In this document: piece by piece, positions 1 through 10,135 of the stretch | Layout: every line of letters starts with the position of its first letter | Numbering within the stretch: the stretch's first letter is position 1 | Assembly (NCBI GenBank): GCA_001632425.1 | Contig: KV425607.1 | Location: 125,969 to 189,968, forward strand | Source: Neolentinus lepideus HHB14362 ss-1 | Lineage: Eukaryota; Basidiomycota; Agaricomycetes; Gloeophyllales; Gloeophyllaceae | Direction: 5' to 3' | DNA: 64,000 nt | Notes under the pieces: model-generated | Seen by the model: only the letters and a program-made list of their open reading frames with translations | What the model was told of the DNA's origin: nothing | Database searches by the model: none | Made by a program: the position numbers and the translations under genes

Positions 1-70
1 ACAAACCGACACAGGGGTATACGACGACTACGACCGCACACCGACAACACCGACATCTACATCCTCTAAC

Positions 71-1093
71 TCACAATAGCATTGATCCTCCCGGCAGGTT
101 CGAAGGCACAATCTTTCTCGCAAACGGAGGCAACTCCCCATCCTCGGTGCGCTTCCTCGTACCCTTGATCAACCCCTCCGAGCCAGGACGGACATACGGC
201 GCATGATTTTGGGTAGAAGGTAAGTTACCGGCCATGTTCACTGCCCGCTCCTCCGCAGCTGGACTTCCAGTACTCTGAGCTTGAGCTTGGGCAGGGGTAG
301 TTCCATTGCCGTTAGAATAGTCTGCGTTATGCACTTGCCTTGCGTGGGCTTTGATTGGCAGAGAGCGTAAGTCGGTGGCCGACGCTGAGACAGTCGCCGT
401 GAGGGACCCGGAAATAGATGAACTCTTCGGCTTCTCAGCACGAGGCATGAAAGAGTCATGCGCACCCGCAGAGGGCGAGTCGTGGGTATCCGACGGTAGC
501 GATGATTCAATGGCTTCGGCAGTAGACGTGGGATCAGGGAAGCAGGTCGTCTCAGGAATCCCGGGTACCACCACATTCACATCGGGCTTGCTGGCACGGC
601 GGGAGAGATTGGTGTGGCGACGAACGCGAGATCCAACGTCGTCGTGACGTACAGCAGCGTTGGCAGTGGGATGAGCTTCAGCAGCAATATTAGCACCTGC
701 CGCAGTGATCGTTACACCAGGACCATGGGAAGAAGAGCCCTCGTGAGGATGCTGTAACCGAGTGTCGTGCTGAGCGTGAGACCTGTCGTCATTTGGACGA
801 GAAGACGGCGTAACTTGGAGAACAAGGTGTGTCGGAGTTTCATTTGCGCGCGGGAGGGAGGGCGGGTGATCAAGTATACCGGTCGGACCTGCGACGCCAG
901 AAGAGCCACCGCTTGAGGAAGAGGCTTCCGCTTCACGACCCTTCGTATTGTGACCTTGATGAGAGGGATAGTGTGAATCCTGTGCATGGATAGAAACATC
1001 TATAGACGACGTCGGCGTCACGTTAGACATAGGACCGGCGAGGATAGTTGCAGCCCAAGTGAGCGCAGCAATGCCATAGATGTGACGGCGCAT
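71..1093 (-). CDS. Orphan secreted Ser/Pro-rich protein
   Basis: A single uninterrupted frame of 340 codons begins at an ATG. The first ~20 residues look like a signal peptide (basic MRRH, then a hydrophobic run rich in Ala, Ile and Leu, ending near Ala-Gly). The rest is low-complexity, rich in Ser, Pro, Thr, His and Ala, with NxS/T sequons and no domain I recognise. A TATA-like element on the same strand lies about 105 bp upstream. It could be a cell-wall or secreted mucin-like protein, but that is inference from composition. There is no homology claim here; function unknown. The 70 bases downstream to the window edge hold nothing I can identify. Confidence 0.6.
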   Translation of the reverse strand: MRRHIYGIAALTWAATILAGPMSNVTPTSSIDVSIHAQDSHYPSHQGHNTKGREAEASSSSGGSSGVAGPTGILDHPPSLPRANETPTHLVLQVTPSSRPNDDRSHAQHDTRLQHPHEGSSSHGPGVTITAAGANIAAEAHPTANAAVRHDDVGSRVRRHTNLSRRASKPDVNVVVPGIPETTCFPDPTSTAEAIESSLPSDTHDSPSAGAHDSFMPRAEKPKSSSISGSLTATVSASATDLRSLPIKAHARQVHNADYSNGNGTTPAQAQAQSTGSPAAEERAVNMAGNLPSTQNHAPYVRPGSEGLIKGTRKRTEDGELPPFARKIVPSNLPGGSMLL

Positions 1094-1198
1094 GTTGTAG
1101 TCGCTTCGTAAAGGTCGTAAAAAAGAGAGTGGTCCCTAGACTGTGGTGGTGATAGTCTGTGGTGAAGAGGGTTGGAAAACGAACGGGCGACGTTCGAC

Positions 1199-1206
1199 TA
1201 TTTATA
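1199..1206 (-). promoter_or_regulatory. TATA box of the orphan secreted protein gene
   Basis: The minus strand reads TATAAATA about 105 bp upstream of the ATG at 1093. Position and sequence fit a fungal TATA element. Confidence 0.45.
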
Positions 1207-2420
1207 TGTTCGCGGTGGCTGACAGGCGAGCTGCCAAATGACGCGCGTTATTTGGTTGTGCTTGCCACAATGGTAGACGCCGGCGGTCGAGAGCCTCCTT
1301 CACATAACACGCATTGACAGCTTCTGTGGCTTGCAATATATAGACTATATCAACTCTATAGGAGCGCTTCTACGTGGTGATTTTATGAACTTGCATTCCA
1401 CGCTGGGGAACCGGTTGTGTCATCACGGTCAGACATGAACGAATCCAATTTTTCAAGCTTCAAAACCACCGGTCGCTACAGATCATCAGGCCCGATTTTG
1501 GGCGGTGAGAAGACTAGTCAAAGTTAGACGAATATAACCGCCTTCGATATCTTAGACAAAAAAAGCATGTCAAAGTAAGTTGATTTGAATAGCGGACGTC
1601 TTCTAAAGCGCTGTAGACTAAGTATCCAAGCTCACGAATGTATTCCTAATCGAACTTGGTACGACGCGCATATATTCAGTCCTCGTGCTGCACTCGCCAC
1701 GGGCTTAATGCCGTGTTAACTCTTGCATCGTTCGTCTGTCTCCGTTCACCCAGAGGCTACCCACCTCGAAGGAAGGTAGGTCTTATTGCCTAGGATACGA
1801 AAATGAAAACGAGAACCATTTGACGTGCTTGCCTGAAGTTGATTTGAGTTCTCACAGCATCCATTGTCGGACGATCTTGGTGGCACTGAGCTTTGCATAT
1901 AGATCACCACAGGACAGTGCAGGGGGGTGGATAAACGCCCCTTCCAATGGACGTGCTGATTCCCATTGGCATGCTCGTAGTCCACTGCCTTCGGCGTTCG
2001 ACAACGTCAGGGTAATCTCCATGTTCGCGCTTCAGCCGATCCGAATGACGCCGCGAGCCTCGTCTGCAAGTAGGGTCTTCAAGTTGCTGTGGAAGAGTTA
2101 TAATCTGCTGTCATCGTGTGTGACCTCGTCGATGCATTAGAAAAACCGGTACTGTCGTAGGGTCTTCGAAGGCCTTCAACGTTCATTATTCGATCTTCTC
2201 GTCGTCACGCTCTACTGGCCCTCAGCGCTGGCGCCATCCTCGAGTGCTATACGGTTGCCTTGGGCTGCCCATTTTAACCCTTCTCTTTCGTGCCCAACTT
2301 GAACCTGTACCCTGATAGTACTTTAGATCCACTAGGTGCGGTTTGTCGTGGCCCATTGTGTAGTATATCACTCCTAATGTCGCTGATTATTCGATCTGTA
2401 TCGTTATGCTGGAGAAGCGC
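1207..2420. other. Intergenic stretch, no gene seen
   Basis: Short frames exist on both strands (for example 1820-2140 plus), but none has a recognisable motif, a convincing start or a splice chain. I see nothing else callable here. Confidence 0.5.
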
Positions 2421-2557
2421 CAACTCTCGTCGGTAACTTCGGCCCTGCTCGGAGATGTGACTGACCGCATGTGTGTACTTGTTGGACATGTCATTGTGCA
2501 GCCGGAATCACCTCAAATATGAATTGCAACAAGGCTGCATATCCTCTACCTCATGAA
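2418..2557 (+). repeat. Left copy of a direct repeat flanking the F-box gene
   Basis: This stretch matches 4785-4898 downstream of the F-box gene in the same orientation. Shared blocks are GTCGTCGGTAACTTC-like, then CATTGTGCARCCGGAATCA, CTCAAATATGA and CTCTACMTCATGAAT, with small insertions between them. See the right copy. Confidence 0.6.
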
Positions 2558-2926
2558 TCAGAGAGGCTGACGCGGCGAGCGCTGGATGTCGTCGGGTGGC
2601 GAGATGCTGATATGGTGCGAGCCACAATTGGGTGGCAGCCAATCCACTGCAGAGAAAAACATGGGACACACCACGCACATCCCATTGGAAGGGACGAGGA
2701 AAGGATCTTGGAAAAGTCAACCGGAGTCTTGAGGGTGATCAAGGCGTGAAGAAAAGAGCTTACGCGTCACGACTCACGACTCACGACTCACGCTGCTCTC
2801 GAGCGAGATGCCGCGCGGAAGGCATGGAGCTCACGTGGCTCTCACGTGATCTGTGACAACTCGCACAATCACGAAGTTCAACTTGAACGAACCTGAAATT
2901 TCAACACCATTCAATCCGAGTCAGCC

Positions 2927-4720
2927 ATGTCCACGAACAAGTGAGTTTACTCTCTCTCTTTCTTTACGATATCTTTCATCTCAGTGTTTCTACTCTGTGA
3001 TAGCATATATCCGCCTGCCGGTGTCGAGGGTGCTGTGCTGGCGAACTCCGAAATCAATGAGAAGATTTCTAGTCCTAAGGCGAAGATCAACGAACGCTGC
3101 TTAAACACGCACACTCCCATTTCCCGTCTTCCTCCAGAACTATTGTCGTATATATTCAAATTTTATATGGATTCCAACCCCGTCGAGAAGCCCGTCGATT
3201 GGGAAGACTACTTTGACGCTTCCAGCTCAGCATATTGGTATGCGTATCGGTTCCTAATTGCTCAGGTCAGCCACCACTGGCGTCAAGTGGCCTTGCAAAC
3301 CCCTTGCTTGTGGGCGGAGATTGTAATGACGAGCCTGGAATGCTTCAAAGAGATGCTTGTTCGCTCCAAAGAGGCCCCTTTGGCGATCATTTGTCACATT
3401 CTGTGTGATGGTTGGGAAATGCGCGAGATAATGGGCCTACTTGTCTCAGAGCTGCATCGCATCCAGGAACTCGTTCTTACTGCTCCGAAGCACTTCTTAC
3501 AGACAATCAATCGTGAGTGTAATCTACCACGAAATGCGACACAGCTGCGTATGTTACACGTCGCGGACTGTGATGAACCGTATCGCACGTTTGTGAGGCC
3601 AATCCCCTTCATTTCGACTTGGTCTCTCCCGCAGCTGCAGGAGCTCGAAATCGAAGGCTATGCGCTGTCCTCTTTCCAGATGCTACTTCCTCCGTCTCTC
3701 ACATCTCTGAACTGGTTTCCCTCCACGTCCCATACTGTTGGGCATCTTCTGGATCTACTTCAGAGAACACCACAGCTGCGTACCCTGGTCATCAACGATC
3801 CCCTGTGCAAGTTAGAATCTGAAACATTGGACATCCATGTCAAGCTGTCACATCTTCAGCACCTACGTGTTGACTGCCGGCTGGCAGCATGCACCGCCCT
3901 CGTAAATTACTTGGAGTTCCCGAAGGATATTGAGGTTCACCTACACGGCGGTGGTGCAGAATTATCTCCTGATGAGGAAATCGCAGGTCTACAAGCCCTG
4001 AGCACCGTGGTATGCAAGAGCTTTACCCCCAATTTCCTGAGAAGCTTCGATATATCACCCTTCGAGGACCATGAAGACGATGAATTTTTGGGCATCATTT
4101 TCAGGGGTTGGTCAACTGTCCTACCTCATGAACTGCCAGGGTTGGGCAACCCTGATCCCAAGCCGCATCTGCAGTTGACATTCTCCGATTTCGAACCCAT
4201 TGAGAAGCTGGTCGGTATTGTGTGCAGCCAGTTACCCCTCTCGAATGTGGACTACCTTCGAGTAAATCATTCTGACCATTACGTCATCCGTGCGTGGAGG
4301 GACGCGTTCTATCGCATGGTCAACCTCACCAAATTGCAAGTCTGGGGAAATAGCGCAGATGTTCTGCCCCAAGCCCTCCATATCACCGATGTACCCATGG
4401 CCAGCACTGATGGGGTAAGCGGTGAAAGGATGAAACTCTTTCCTCGCCTTGCCTTCCTCCGACTGCAGGAAGTACACTTTGTCGAGCCCGCCGGTCTGCC
4501 GCCAACCGAGGGTGACTTCATAAGTAGGCTGAAGCGTGCCTTGAAGGATAGGTGCGCACATGGCTACGTCCTAGTGCACCTGGATATATGGCCAATGCTC
4601 AGTTCCACCCATGAGCACATCCTCAAAGAGGTTGTAAAAAAGATGACGTACGAGGGCGCAGGTGAGGGACGAGTTAGCTATGCTAGAGAAGATGCTGAAG
4701 CCATTGTGGGTGACACGTGA
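2927..4720 (+). CDS. F-box protein, basidiomycete type
   Basis: Predicted substrate adaptor of an SCF ubiquitin ligase. The start was chosen by splicing: a 14-nt first exon (2927-2940) joins across a 63-nt intron (2941-3003, GTGAGT...TAG) to the long exon, giving a 576-aa protein. The F-box core is visible at about residues 40-100: PISRLPPELLSYIF, then VSHHWRQVALQTPCLW. The remaining ~450 residues contain leucine-rich stretches as in other basidiomycete F-box proteins, where this part is thought to bind the target. The gene sits between two copies of one ~110-140 bp repeat, which suggests local duplication or deletion. Target unknown. Confidence 0.85.
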
Positions 4721-4784
4721 GGGTATGCATGTCTTACTTAGATAGTTCGAAAATGGGGGAAAGGGGGTAGCGTCATTGTAACCC

Positions 4785-4898
4785 AAATAAAGCACCGACT
4801 GTCGTCGGTAACTTCACCTCTGCGCATATGTCTCATTGTGCAACCGGAATCAGCTCAAATATGATTGTGACAAAGCTGCAGGTACTCTACATCATGAA
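4785..4898 (+). repeat. Right copy of the direct repeat flanking the F-box gene
   Basis: Copy of 2418-2557 lying about 65 bp beyond the F-box stop codon. The match runs from the TCGTCGGTAACTTC block to TCATGAAT with scattered substitutions and indels. Confidence 0.6.
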
Positions 4899-5137
4899 TA
4901 TCACTACTGCTGTGGATGAGATTAAGAACTGCATCAGAGTGACTAGTTGTAAAGCTGAAGCTTCACGGTATCTTATGTCCTAGTTGAATTGTATCAGATG
5001 TGGTCAAGTCATCTAGAGACACTGGAGGAATACATGATTACCATAGAACCAGGGTTATTTTATAATAGATACAGCTCTCAGGTGGACAAATATAAATTCC
5101 GTTTCGGCGTGGCTGAACGCGTCGTCTGACTCCGACG

Positions 5138-5242
5138 TAGGCTCGTGACCACCCTCTCGATCGAGCGATTGAGGGCAGAATCGCTCTAGAGAGGCTGGTC
5201 GATATTGCGTCAGAATAACCGGGCTGTCAACTAAGTGCTCGC
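5138..5242 (+). repeat. Left terminal inverted repeat
   Basis: Begins TAGGCTCGTGACC and ends AAGTGCTCGC. It pairs with 6687-6791 with 104 of 105 positions matching by eye. Confidence 0.85.
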
Positions 5243-5250
5243 GCCACAGT

Positions 5251-5385
5251 TGCCGAGAGCTGCCGAACGCTGCCGAACGCTGCCGAACGCTGCCGATCTA
5301 TGACTTGTAGTCGAGTAAGAAGCGTTTGTAGTGGAGTAAGTAGCCTTGTATTACAGTAAGCAATGCTTGTAGTCTCAATACAAAC
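5251..5385 (+). repeat. Subterminal repeats inside the left TIR
   Basis: Two arrays lie side by side. At 5251-5297 a 10-bp unit TGCCGAACGC is repeated, three copies exact and the outer ones degenerate. At 5302-5385 a ~21-bp unit with core TTGTAGTNGAGTAAG occurs about four times, decaying rightward. Related TTGTAGT and AATACAAA words occur near the right end (6585-6606). Such arrays are typical transposase-binding regions; that role is inferred. Confidence 0.6.
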
Positions 5386-5478
5386 GCGTGCAGTGGCGTC
5401 ACGGTCGCGTCGCGTCTAAGTCTCGCATCTGGCACGCTTGCTCGTATACCGCCTCGCTTTACTATATGCTACTCATTA

Positions 5479-5861
5479 ATGGATAGACTCTCTCGTTTAG
5501 ACAGTATTCTACGTAAACTGGCTAATGATATTCCGAGGAACTTTTTCTTGCTGTTCGATACTCTTATCCCGTCTAATCTAGCTCCTTCTCCGCGCTTTAT
5601 TGCAACACTCTCTTGGCACGAAAAAATTGATGTCTACCGTGTCTGTATCCTGTGCTATTTGCTTACCATCAAAGGGAAGAAGATTGTCCCACGGGACTTT
5701 CAATTATCTGGGACTCTGGCAACCATCCAAGGTCAAGATAATATCATATACTCTGGCTGTGGTTCCGGGAAGACACTCTTTTTGATCCTGCCATTGCTAT
5801 GGAAGCCAAAGACTGTTTCAATGGTTATCTCTCCCTTGAAGAGGCTTCAGATAAACCAAGT
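5479..5861 (+). pseudogene. Truncated RecQ-like DEAD/DEAH helicase (N-terminal part)
   Basis: The frame opens at ATG 5479 in the TIR element. It has the arrangement of basidiomycete dispersed RecQ-like helicases: VPRDFQLSGTLATIQGQDN (Q-motif-like region), then GCGSGKTLFLILPLL (Walker A / motif I), then VSMVISPLKRLQINQ (motif Ia). Homology stops near 5861 at a GTATGT donor-like sequence. Motif II (DExH) and the whole second helicase domain are missing before the inverted repeat, so no intact helicase can be made. The frame itself stays open to 6048, but those last codons look like the shadow of the minus-strand frame. Confidence 0.65.
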
Positions 5862-5896
5862 ATGTTTTTTAAAATCAATTATATGCACTGCTTTGA

Positions 5897-6520
5897 TCAT
5901 GAGGTCTTGCAAGGTCCTCGCAGGAACTTTATGGCTATATCAATACGGTCTGATGGCACCATTCGTTTGGTGCGTTGCTGGGGTTGGTACAGGAGATCAT
6001 ATGCATCAAGTTCCGGAGACAAGTCTGCATCCTGAGACACTTGATTAGGTCGTGATTGCTCCCATGGTGAGCCAAGTGATTCTGGCCTGAGCTGTTGCGA
6101 CGGAGGAGGAGTCACAGGCACAAATGGATCTTCAAGGACCATTCCAGAAGGATTGAAGGAGCATTGCGAGGAAGCAGCTTTGGGGAGTTGGAATGGAGCT
6201 ATACTCGAGGAGCAGTTTGTGGCACCGGCCGGTGGAGGTGAATACTGACAGTAAGGCATGCTATATCTCGTGGGAGTGGAATAATATATATTGTATGGGT
6301 GTTGTATATGAGGGGTTGTGGGATAATAAGGGTAATACATAACTGGCGCTGAGGTGGGTGTATAATATGAGGGCGGTGCAGTCAGATGTTGTGGATTTTG
6401 CGGTGTAGTTGGAATCATGGCTGGGTGCTGCAGTGGCGGCACTGAATAACCTTGTCGACTAGAATGAGTTCTCGCCAAGATTTCACTAGCAGTAGCAGGC
6501 CTTGGATGCTTATTAGACAT
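5897..6520 (-). CDS. Pro/Tyr-rich frame inside the TIR element
   Basis: An ATG-initiated frame of 207 codons converges on the helicase fragment. It is rich in Pro, Tyr, Thr and Ser (runs such as YYPYYPTTP) and contains no domain I know. It starts about 165 bp inside the right TIR. The last ~50 codons overlap the plus-strand frame and may not be native. It may be an element-encoded accessory protein or a captured host exon. Function unknown. Confidence 0.4.
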   Translation of the reverse strand: MSNKHPRPATASEILARTHSSRQGYSVPPLQHPAMIPTTPQNPQHLTAPPSYYTPTSAPVMYYPYYPTTPHIQHPYNIYYSTPTRYSMPYCQYSPPPAGATNCSSSIAPFQLPKAASSQCSFNPSGMVLEDPFVPVTPPPSQQLRPESLGSPWEQSRPNQVSQDADLSPELDAYDLLYQPQQRTKRMVPSDRIDIAIKFLRGPCKTS

Positions 6521-6686
6521 TATATTTCAAGACAAAGCACCGCGATGCAGAGTCCGAGCGCGCAAAAAAGTTCTAACTCCGCGAATACAAAAGTCGTTTG
6601 TAGTCAGATCTGGATCAACTTTAGGGCAGGTCAATATTTAAACTCCGACGTAGTCCGACACAGCTCAGATCCAAAATGTGGCGGTG

Positions 6687-6791
6687 GCGAGCACTTAGTT
6701 GACAGCCCGGTTATTCTGACGCAATATCGACCAGCCTCTCTAGAGCGATTCTGCCCTCAATCGCTTGATCGAGAGGGTGGTCACGAGCCTA
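6687..6791 (-). repeat. Right terminal inverted repeat
   Basis: Reverse complement of 5138-5242 with one mismatch. Confidence 0.85.
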
Positions 6792-7096
6792 ACTCCGACG
6801 CGTTGTGGCGATTCGGACAGCTTCATTTTTGCCCCAAGTACTGAAGTACTGAGCACTAACTACTACATCATGAAGGTCTACGGATGTCGCGTCTCTAAAT
6901 CTCTGCATTTACTCCTGCTACGACTGGGGTCGAGGTGTGCTTCCTCCTCGTAGTACTGGTCAGAGTTCCAGCGGACGTCGCGCGCCGCAGGTTTCAATCC
7001 TGACCACAAGTCCAGACACCCAGCCCCCCGTCAACATTGACAGAACTTCGTGGGTCTCGACCTGTCTGCCAACCCTCGCCAGCCGCCTCAGAAATG
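6792..7096. other. Intergenic stretch right of the TIR element
   Basis: About 300 bp with no gene. It contains the promoter region of the orphan membrane-protein gene to the right. Confidence 0.5.
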
Positions 7097-7104
7097 TATA
7101 AATA
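7097..7104 (+). promoter_or_regulatory. TATA box of the orphan membrane-protein gene
   Basis: TATAAATA lies 32 bp before the ATG at 7136, which implies a very short 5' leader. Confidence 0.55.
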
Positions 7105-7135
7105 CCCTCTCCCTTCCTCGATATTCCCCATAAAC

Positions 7136-9178
7136 ATGGAACACTTTACTGCCACTCGACTCTTGGGTACAACCGGTATTGGATCTTCGGTGCTTGACAC
7201 TGTCGATGTCTTCCGTCTCTCGCACATGCTCTCTCTGCTGCGACGACTACTCTCCCTCATCTTCGGGCATGCGCTCGCCCTCCAGCTCCCGGCTCCTCCT
7301 CCCCGACTTTGGTTGGATGCCCCACCTGCTGGATACTCGAACGACAAGGAGATGAAGACATCGATGTTACCCGTTGACTCTGTTGGTCTCGGACTGGTTG
7401 TACTTACTATAGATTTTACTTTCGTCGCCGTTTGGTTTTTCGTTACAAGGACACCCGCGCGCTTCGACGATTCTGATTCGACCCCTGTGGCGGATTGGGT
7501 CGTCAACTCTATCTCCCCTTCCCTTCCTTCAGTGAGTGCACCTAATTATCCATGCGAAAGCCATCTAACATCACATCCTACAGAACTCTATCAGCCCTGC
7601 GTTCTTCCCGGAGCCCTGTGAGATAGACCTAGCCAACGTCTCTCCAAGCCCGTCGCGCGAGGTCTCGATCAGCGTGGACAACATCCTCGCCGGGCTCAAT
7701 GCTCCCCTCAACTTTTCCCCCTGTCGTCAGAAGCGTGACCAAAGGCTCCTAGGAGGTGAAGCCCTCTTGCGGTTGGTAAGCACCGTAATCTTACACCCTA
7801 TGTGAAAAGTGTACCTAATTTTTTCATCATAGTTTGATGACACTGCTGCAACTGCGTCGCAAGAGCCCCTAGTCTCCGCCAATGGTGCCGCTCGTTCGGA
7901 AGTTTTGACACCCTTGTCCCGATCCTCTTTCATTACTACGCACTACAGCTTGTCGAGGGTAAGTGCATGTTATATTCTTCTGTCAAAAGTGCAGAGACTG
8001 ATATTTCCGTTGCAGTGCGAGGATTCCTTGCTACAAGCTTCCTCATCCTCCAGCTCCGGCATTACCGCTCGCCTGCCTCCACTTTCCTTGAGCACTGGCG
8101 GCATAAATAACACAACTTACTCGCGTGATCTTCATTCGGTGGATCCTACATCCTCGTCCTCGCCCAATGTCATCTACCATAGTTTGTTGAGTGTAAACGG
8201 TACGCACCGCCACCAGGCCAGAACACCTGAACCATTGCAGGACGATGGACAACGCCCTCAAGCTGCAGGTCAGCCGGTAAGCAGGACTCGCCATTTCTTT
8301 TCGAGAATCCTCTCTGACGGGGTTTTGTGTAGTTCGATCCTGAGGAGGCAACGGCCGCGGCCCAGAAGTTCGCAGGCGGGCTTCTTCGCGACTCCACCAG
8401 CACTCATCTCCCGTCGATTCCGTCCTTAGACTATGCAAATCTCTCGGTAGACAACATCATAGACCCCGTGGCTGGTTCGCGCGGTATTGTCATGCCAGCC
8501 AGAGCACTGGCTCCTACACTCTTCCAAAGTCACCGGCGCAGCTCCCAAGGTGTAAGGGGCCCCGGACAGATGGTGAGTACATATTTTCATGTTCGTTCTC
8601 TTCGAGGGTAATCTTAACTTTCCTAATGAAGCTCGGATTTAACTCATCACACAACGATCGGCCATCCCGCCGCCGACCTCTCAGCACATCCAACAGCTCA
8701 AGGCGCGGTTCCTCTCCTGCAACTACTTCTCGTTACGATCGATCCTCCACCATACCTGCGGTAGACGGCCACCGGTGCAGCCCCCGAGGTGTAAGGGACC
8801 CCGGACAGACGGTGAATATCCGTGCGCTGATATTGCTTGTAGAATGAACTCTAATCACTTCATGCATAGCTCGGCCTCATCGGATCCACCGCATACGATG
8901 ACCGCGGATCACCGACTGGCTCGGGCAGGTCCGCAGCTCCTCCACCGACATCATCTTCAACTCTTAGCGAACGGAGGAATGCTGAGAAACAACAAGGACC
9001 ACACACCACGCAAGCCCTTCTACAGAGAATCCAGGAGCATATCCAGAGGATAGAAGACTGCCTCGAGGAAAGTAAGAAGAGGAAACGTGAGTGGGAGGCA
9101 AAGAAGCAGAAATGGGAAGTGAAGAGAAGAGGAAGGGACGAGAGTAAAGAAGAAGACGAGACTCAGAGAGGAGAGTAA
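7136..9178 (+). CDS. Orphan seven-exon membrane protein with basic coiled-coil tail
   Basis: Seven exons join in phase 0 at every junction: 7136-7531, 7584-7775, 7833-7958, 8016-8276, 8333-8572, 8632-8811 and 8870-9178. The product is 567 aa. The N-terminal ~135 residues carry two hydrophobic segments (about residues 26-50 and 78-102, the second VGLGLVVLTIDFTFVAVWFF), so membrane insertion is likely. The middle is Ser/Pro-rich. The last ~60 residues are Lys/Glu/Arg-rich and helical. All introns are 51-59 nt with good GT-AG signals, which supports a real gene. The ends of exons 5 and 6, donor sites included, are duplicates of each other. I recognise no family; function unknown. Confidence 0.65.
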
Positions 9179-9354
9179 AGTATAACGACACGTGGACCAC
9201 CATCGAATGCCAAGAACGCGACGCAGACCGACTCGCAACAACCCGCCCTTCCCACTCCACCATCGACATGGGACATATCAATACTTCCGGAGCCGCCGCT
9301 CGCCCTCCCTCCCCCGCCAACTCCCGAGCCAGACGACAGCTTACAATCCGTTCC

Positions 9355-10135
9355 ATGACAGGCCTACGCTCCCCCGGGCTACTATACTCGTGGACGACTT
9401 CTCGCTACCACTACCGCCATCGGCCGAGCCGAACTCTTCAACGAAGATATCACGTCCGCAACTAGCCTACGCTCCCTCGGGCCACAGTTACGGACGACTA
9501 CCTCCTCTACCCCCGCCTCGCCGTCCGCTAAATCCAAGTCTTCCGGTCCCGATACGCCTACGCTCCCCCGGGCTACTACATCGTGGACGACCTCCCATTT
9601 CCGCCGAGCCGAACTCTTTCAACGAAGATATCATGTCCGCGACTAGCCTACGCTCCCTCGGGCCACAGTTACGGACAACCACCGCCTTTACCACCGCCCC
9701 GCCGTCCCCTGAATTCAAGTCTTCCGGCCCCGATACGCCTACGCTTCCCCGGGCTACTACATCGTGGACGACATCCCGTTTCCGCCATCCGCCAAGCCGA
9801 ATTCTTTCAACGAAGATATCATGTCCGCGACTAGCCTACGCTCCCCCGGGCCACAGTTAAGGACGATCACCGCCTTTACCACCGCCCCGCCGTCCCCTGA
9901 ATTCAAGTCTTCCGGCCCCGATACGCCTACGCTTCCCCGGGCTACTACATCGTGGACGACATCCCGTTTCCGCCATCCGCCAAGCCGAATTCTTTCAACG
10001 AAGATATCATGTCCGCGACTAGCCTACGCTCCCCCGGGCCACAGTTAAGGACGATCACCACCGCCTCGCCATCCGCCGAATCCAAGTCTTCCGGTCCCAA
10101 CATGCCTACGCTCCCCCGGGCTGCAATTTTTGGAC
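9355..10135 (+). repeat. ~188-bp tandem repeat array, about four copies
   Basis: The landmark CCCGGGCTACTA recurs near 9376, 9570, 9751 and 9939, with a degenerate copy near 10118, so spacings are 194, 181, 188 and 179 bp. Each unit holds two related half-units that both start with CCTACGCTCCCYCGGGC, the second continuing CCACAGTTA. The units at 9751-9938 and 9939-10117 are nearly identical. The spacings are not multiples of three, so reading frames change between copies. The frames that span the array are therefore unlikely to be one protein. It starts about 180 bp after the stop of the orphan membrane-protein gene. Confidence 0.8.

Larger units (their letters stand above)
5138..6791. mobile_element. 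TIR-bounded DNA transposon, probably non-autonomous
   Basis: The 105 bp at 5138-5242 are the reverse complement of 6687-6791 with a single mismatch that I can count. Weaker similarity continues outward (ACGCGTCG on both sides, with a ~10-bp indel), so the true ends may lie near 5100 and 6815. No clear target-site duplication was found. Inside are subterminal repeats, the N-terminal part of a RecQ-like helicase (plus strand) and a Pro/Tyr-rich frame (minus strand). No transposase is visible. Helicase-bearing TIR transposons of fungi are possible relatives, but the superfamily is not established here. The near-identical arms suggest recent activity. Confidence 0.8.

Noticed and set aside
5800..6048. 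Continuation of the RecQ-like frame to 6048
   Set aside because: Helicase similarity stops near 5861 and the rest reads as the antisense of the Pro/Tyr-rich frame.
6994..7506. Minus-strand 170-codon ORF opposite the orphan membrane-protein gene
   Set aside because: The plus strand has a TATA box, an ATG and seven phase-consistent exons here; the minus frame is a shadow.
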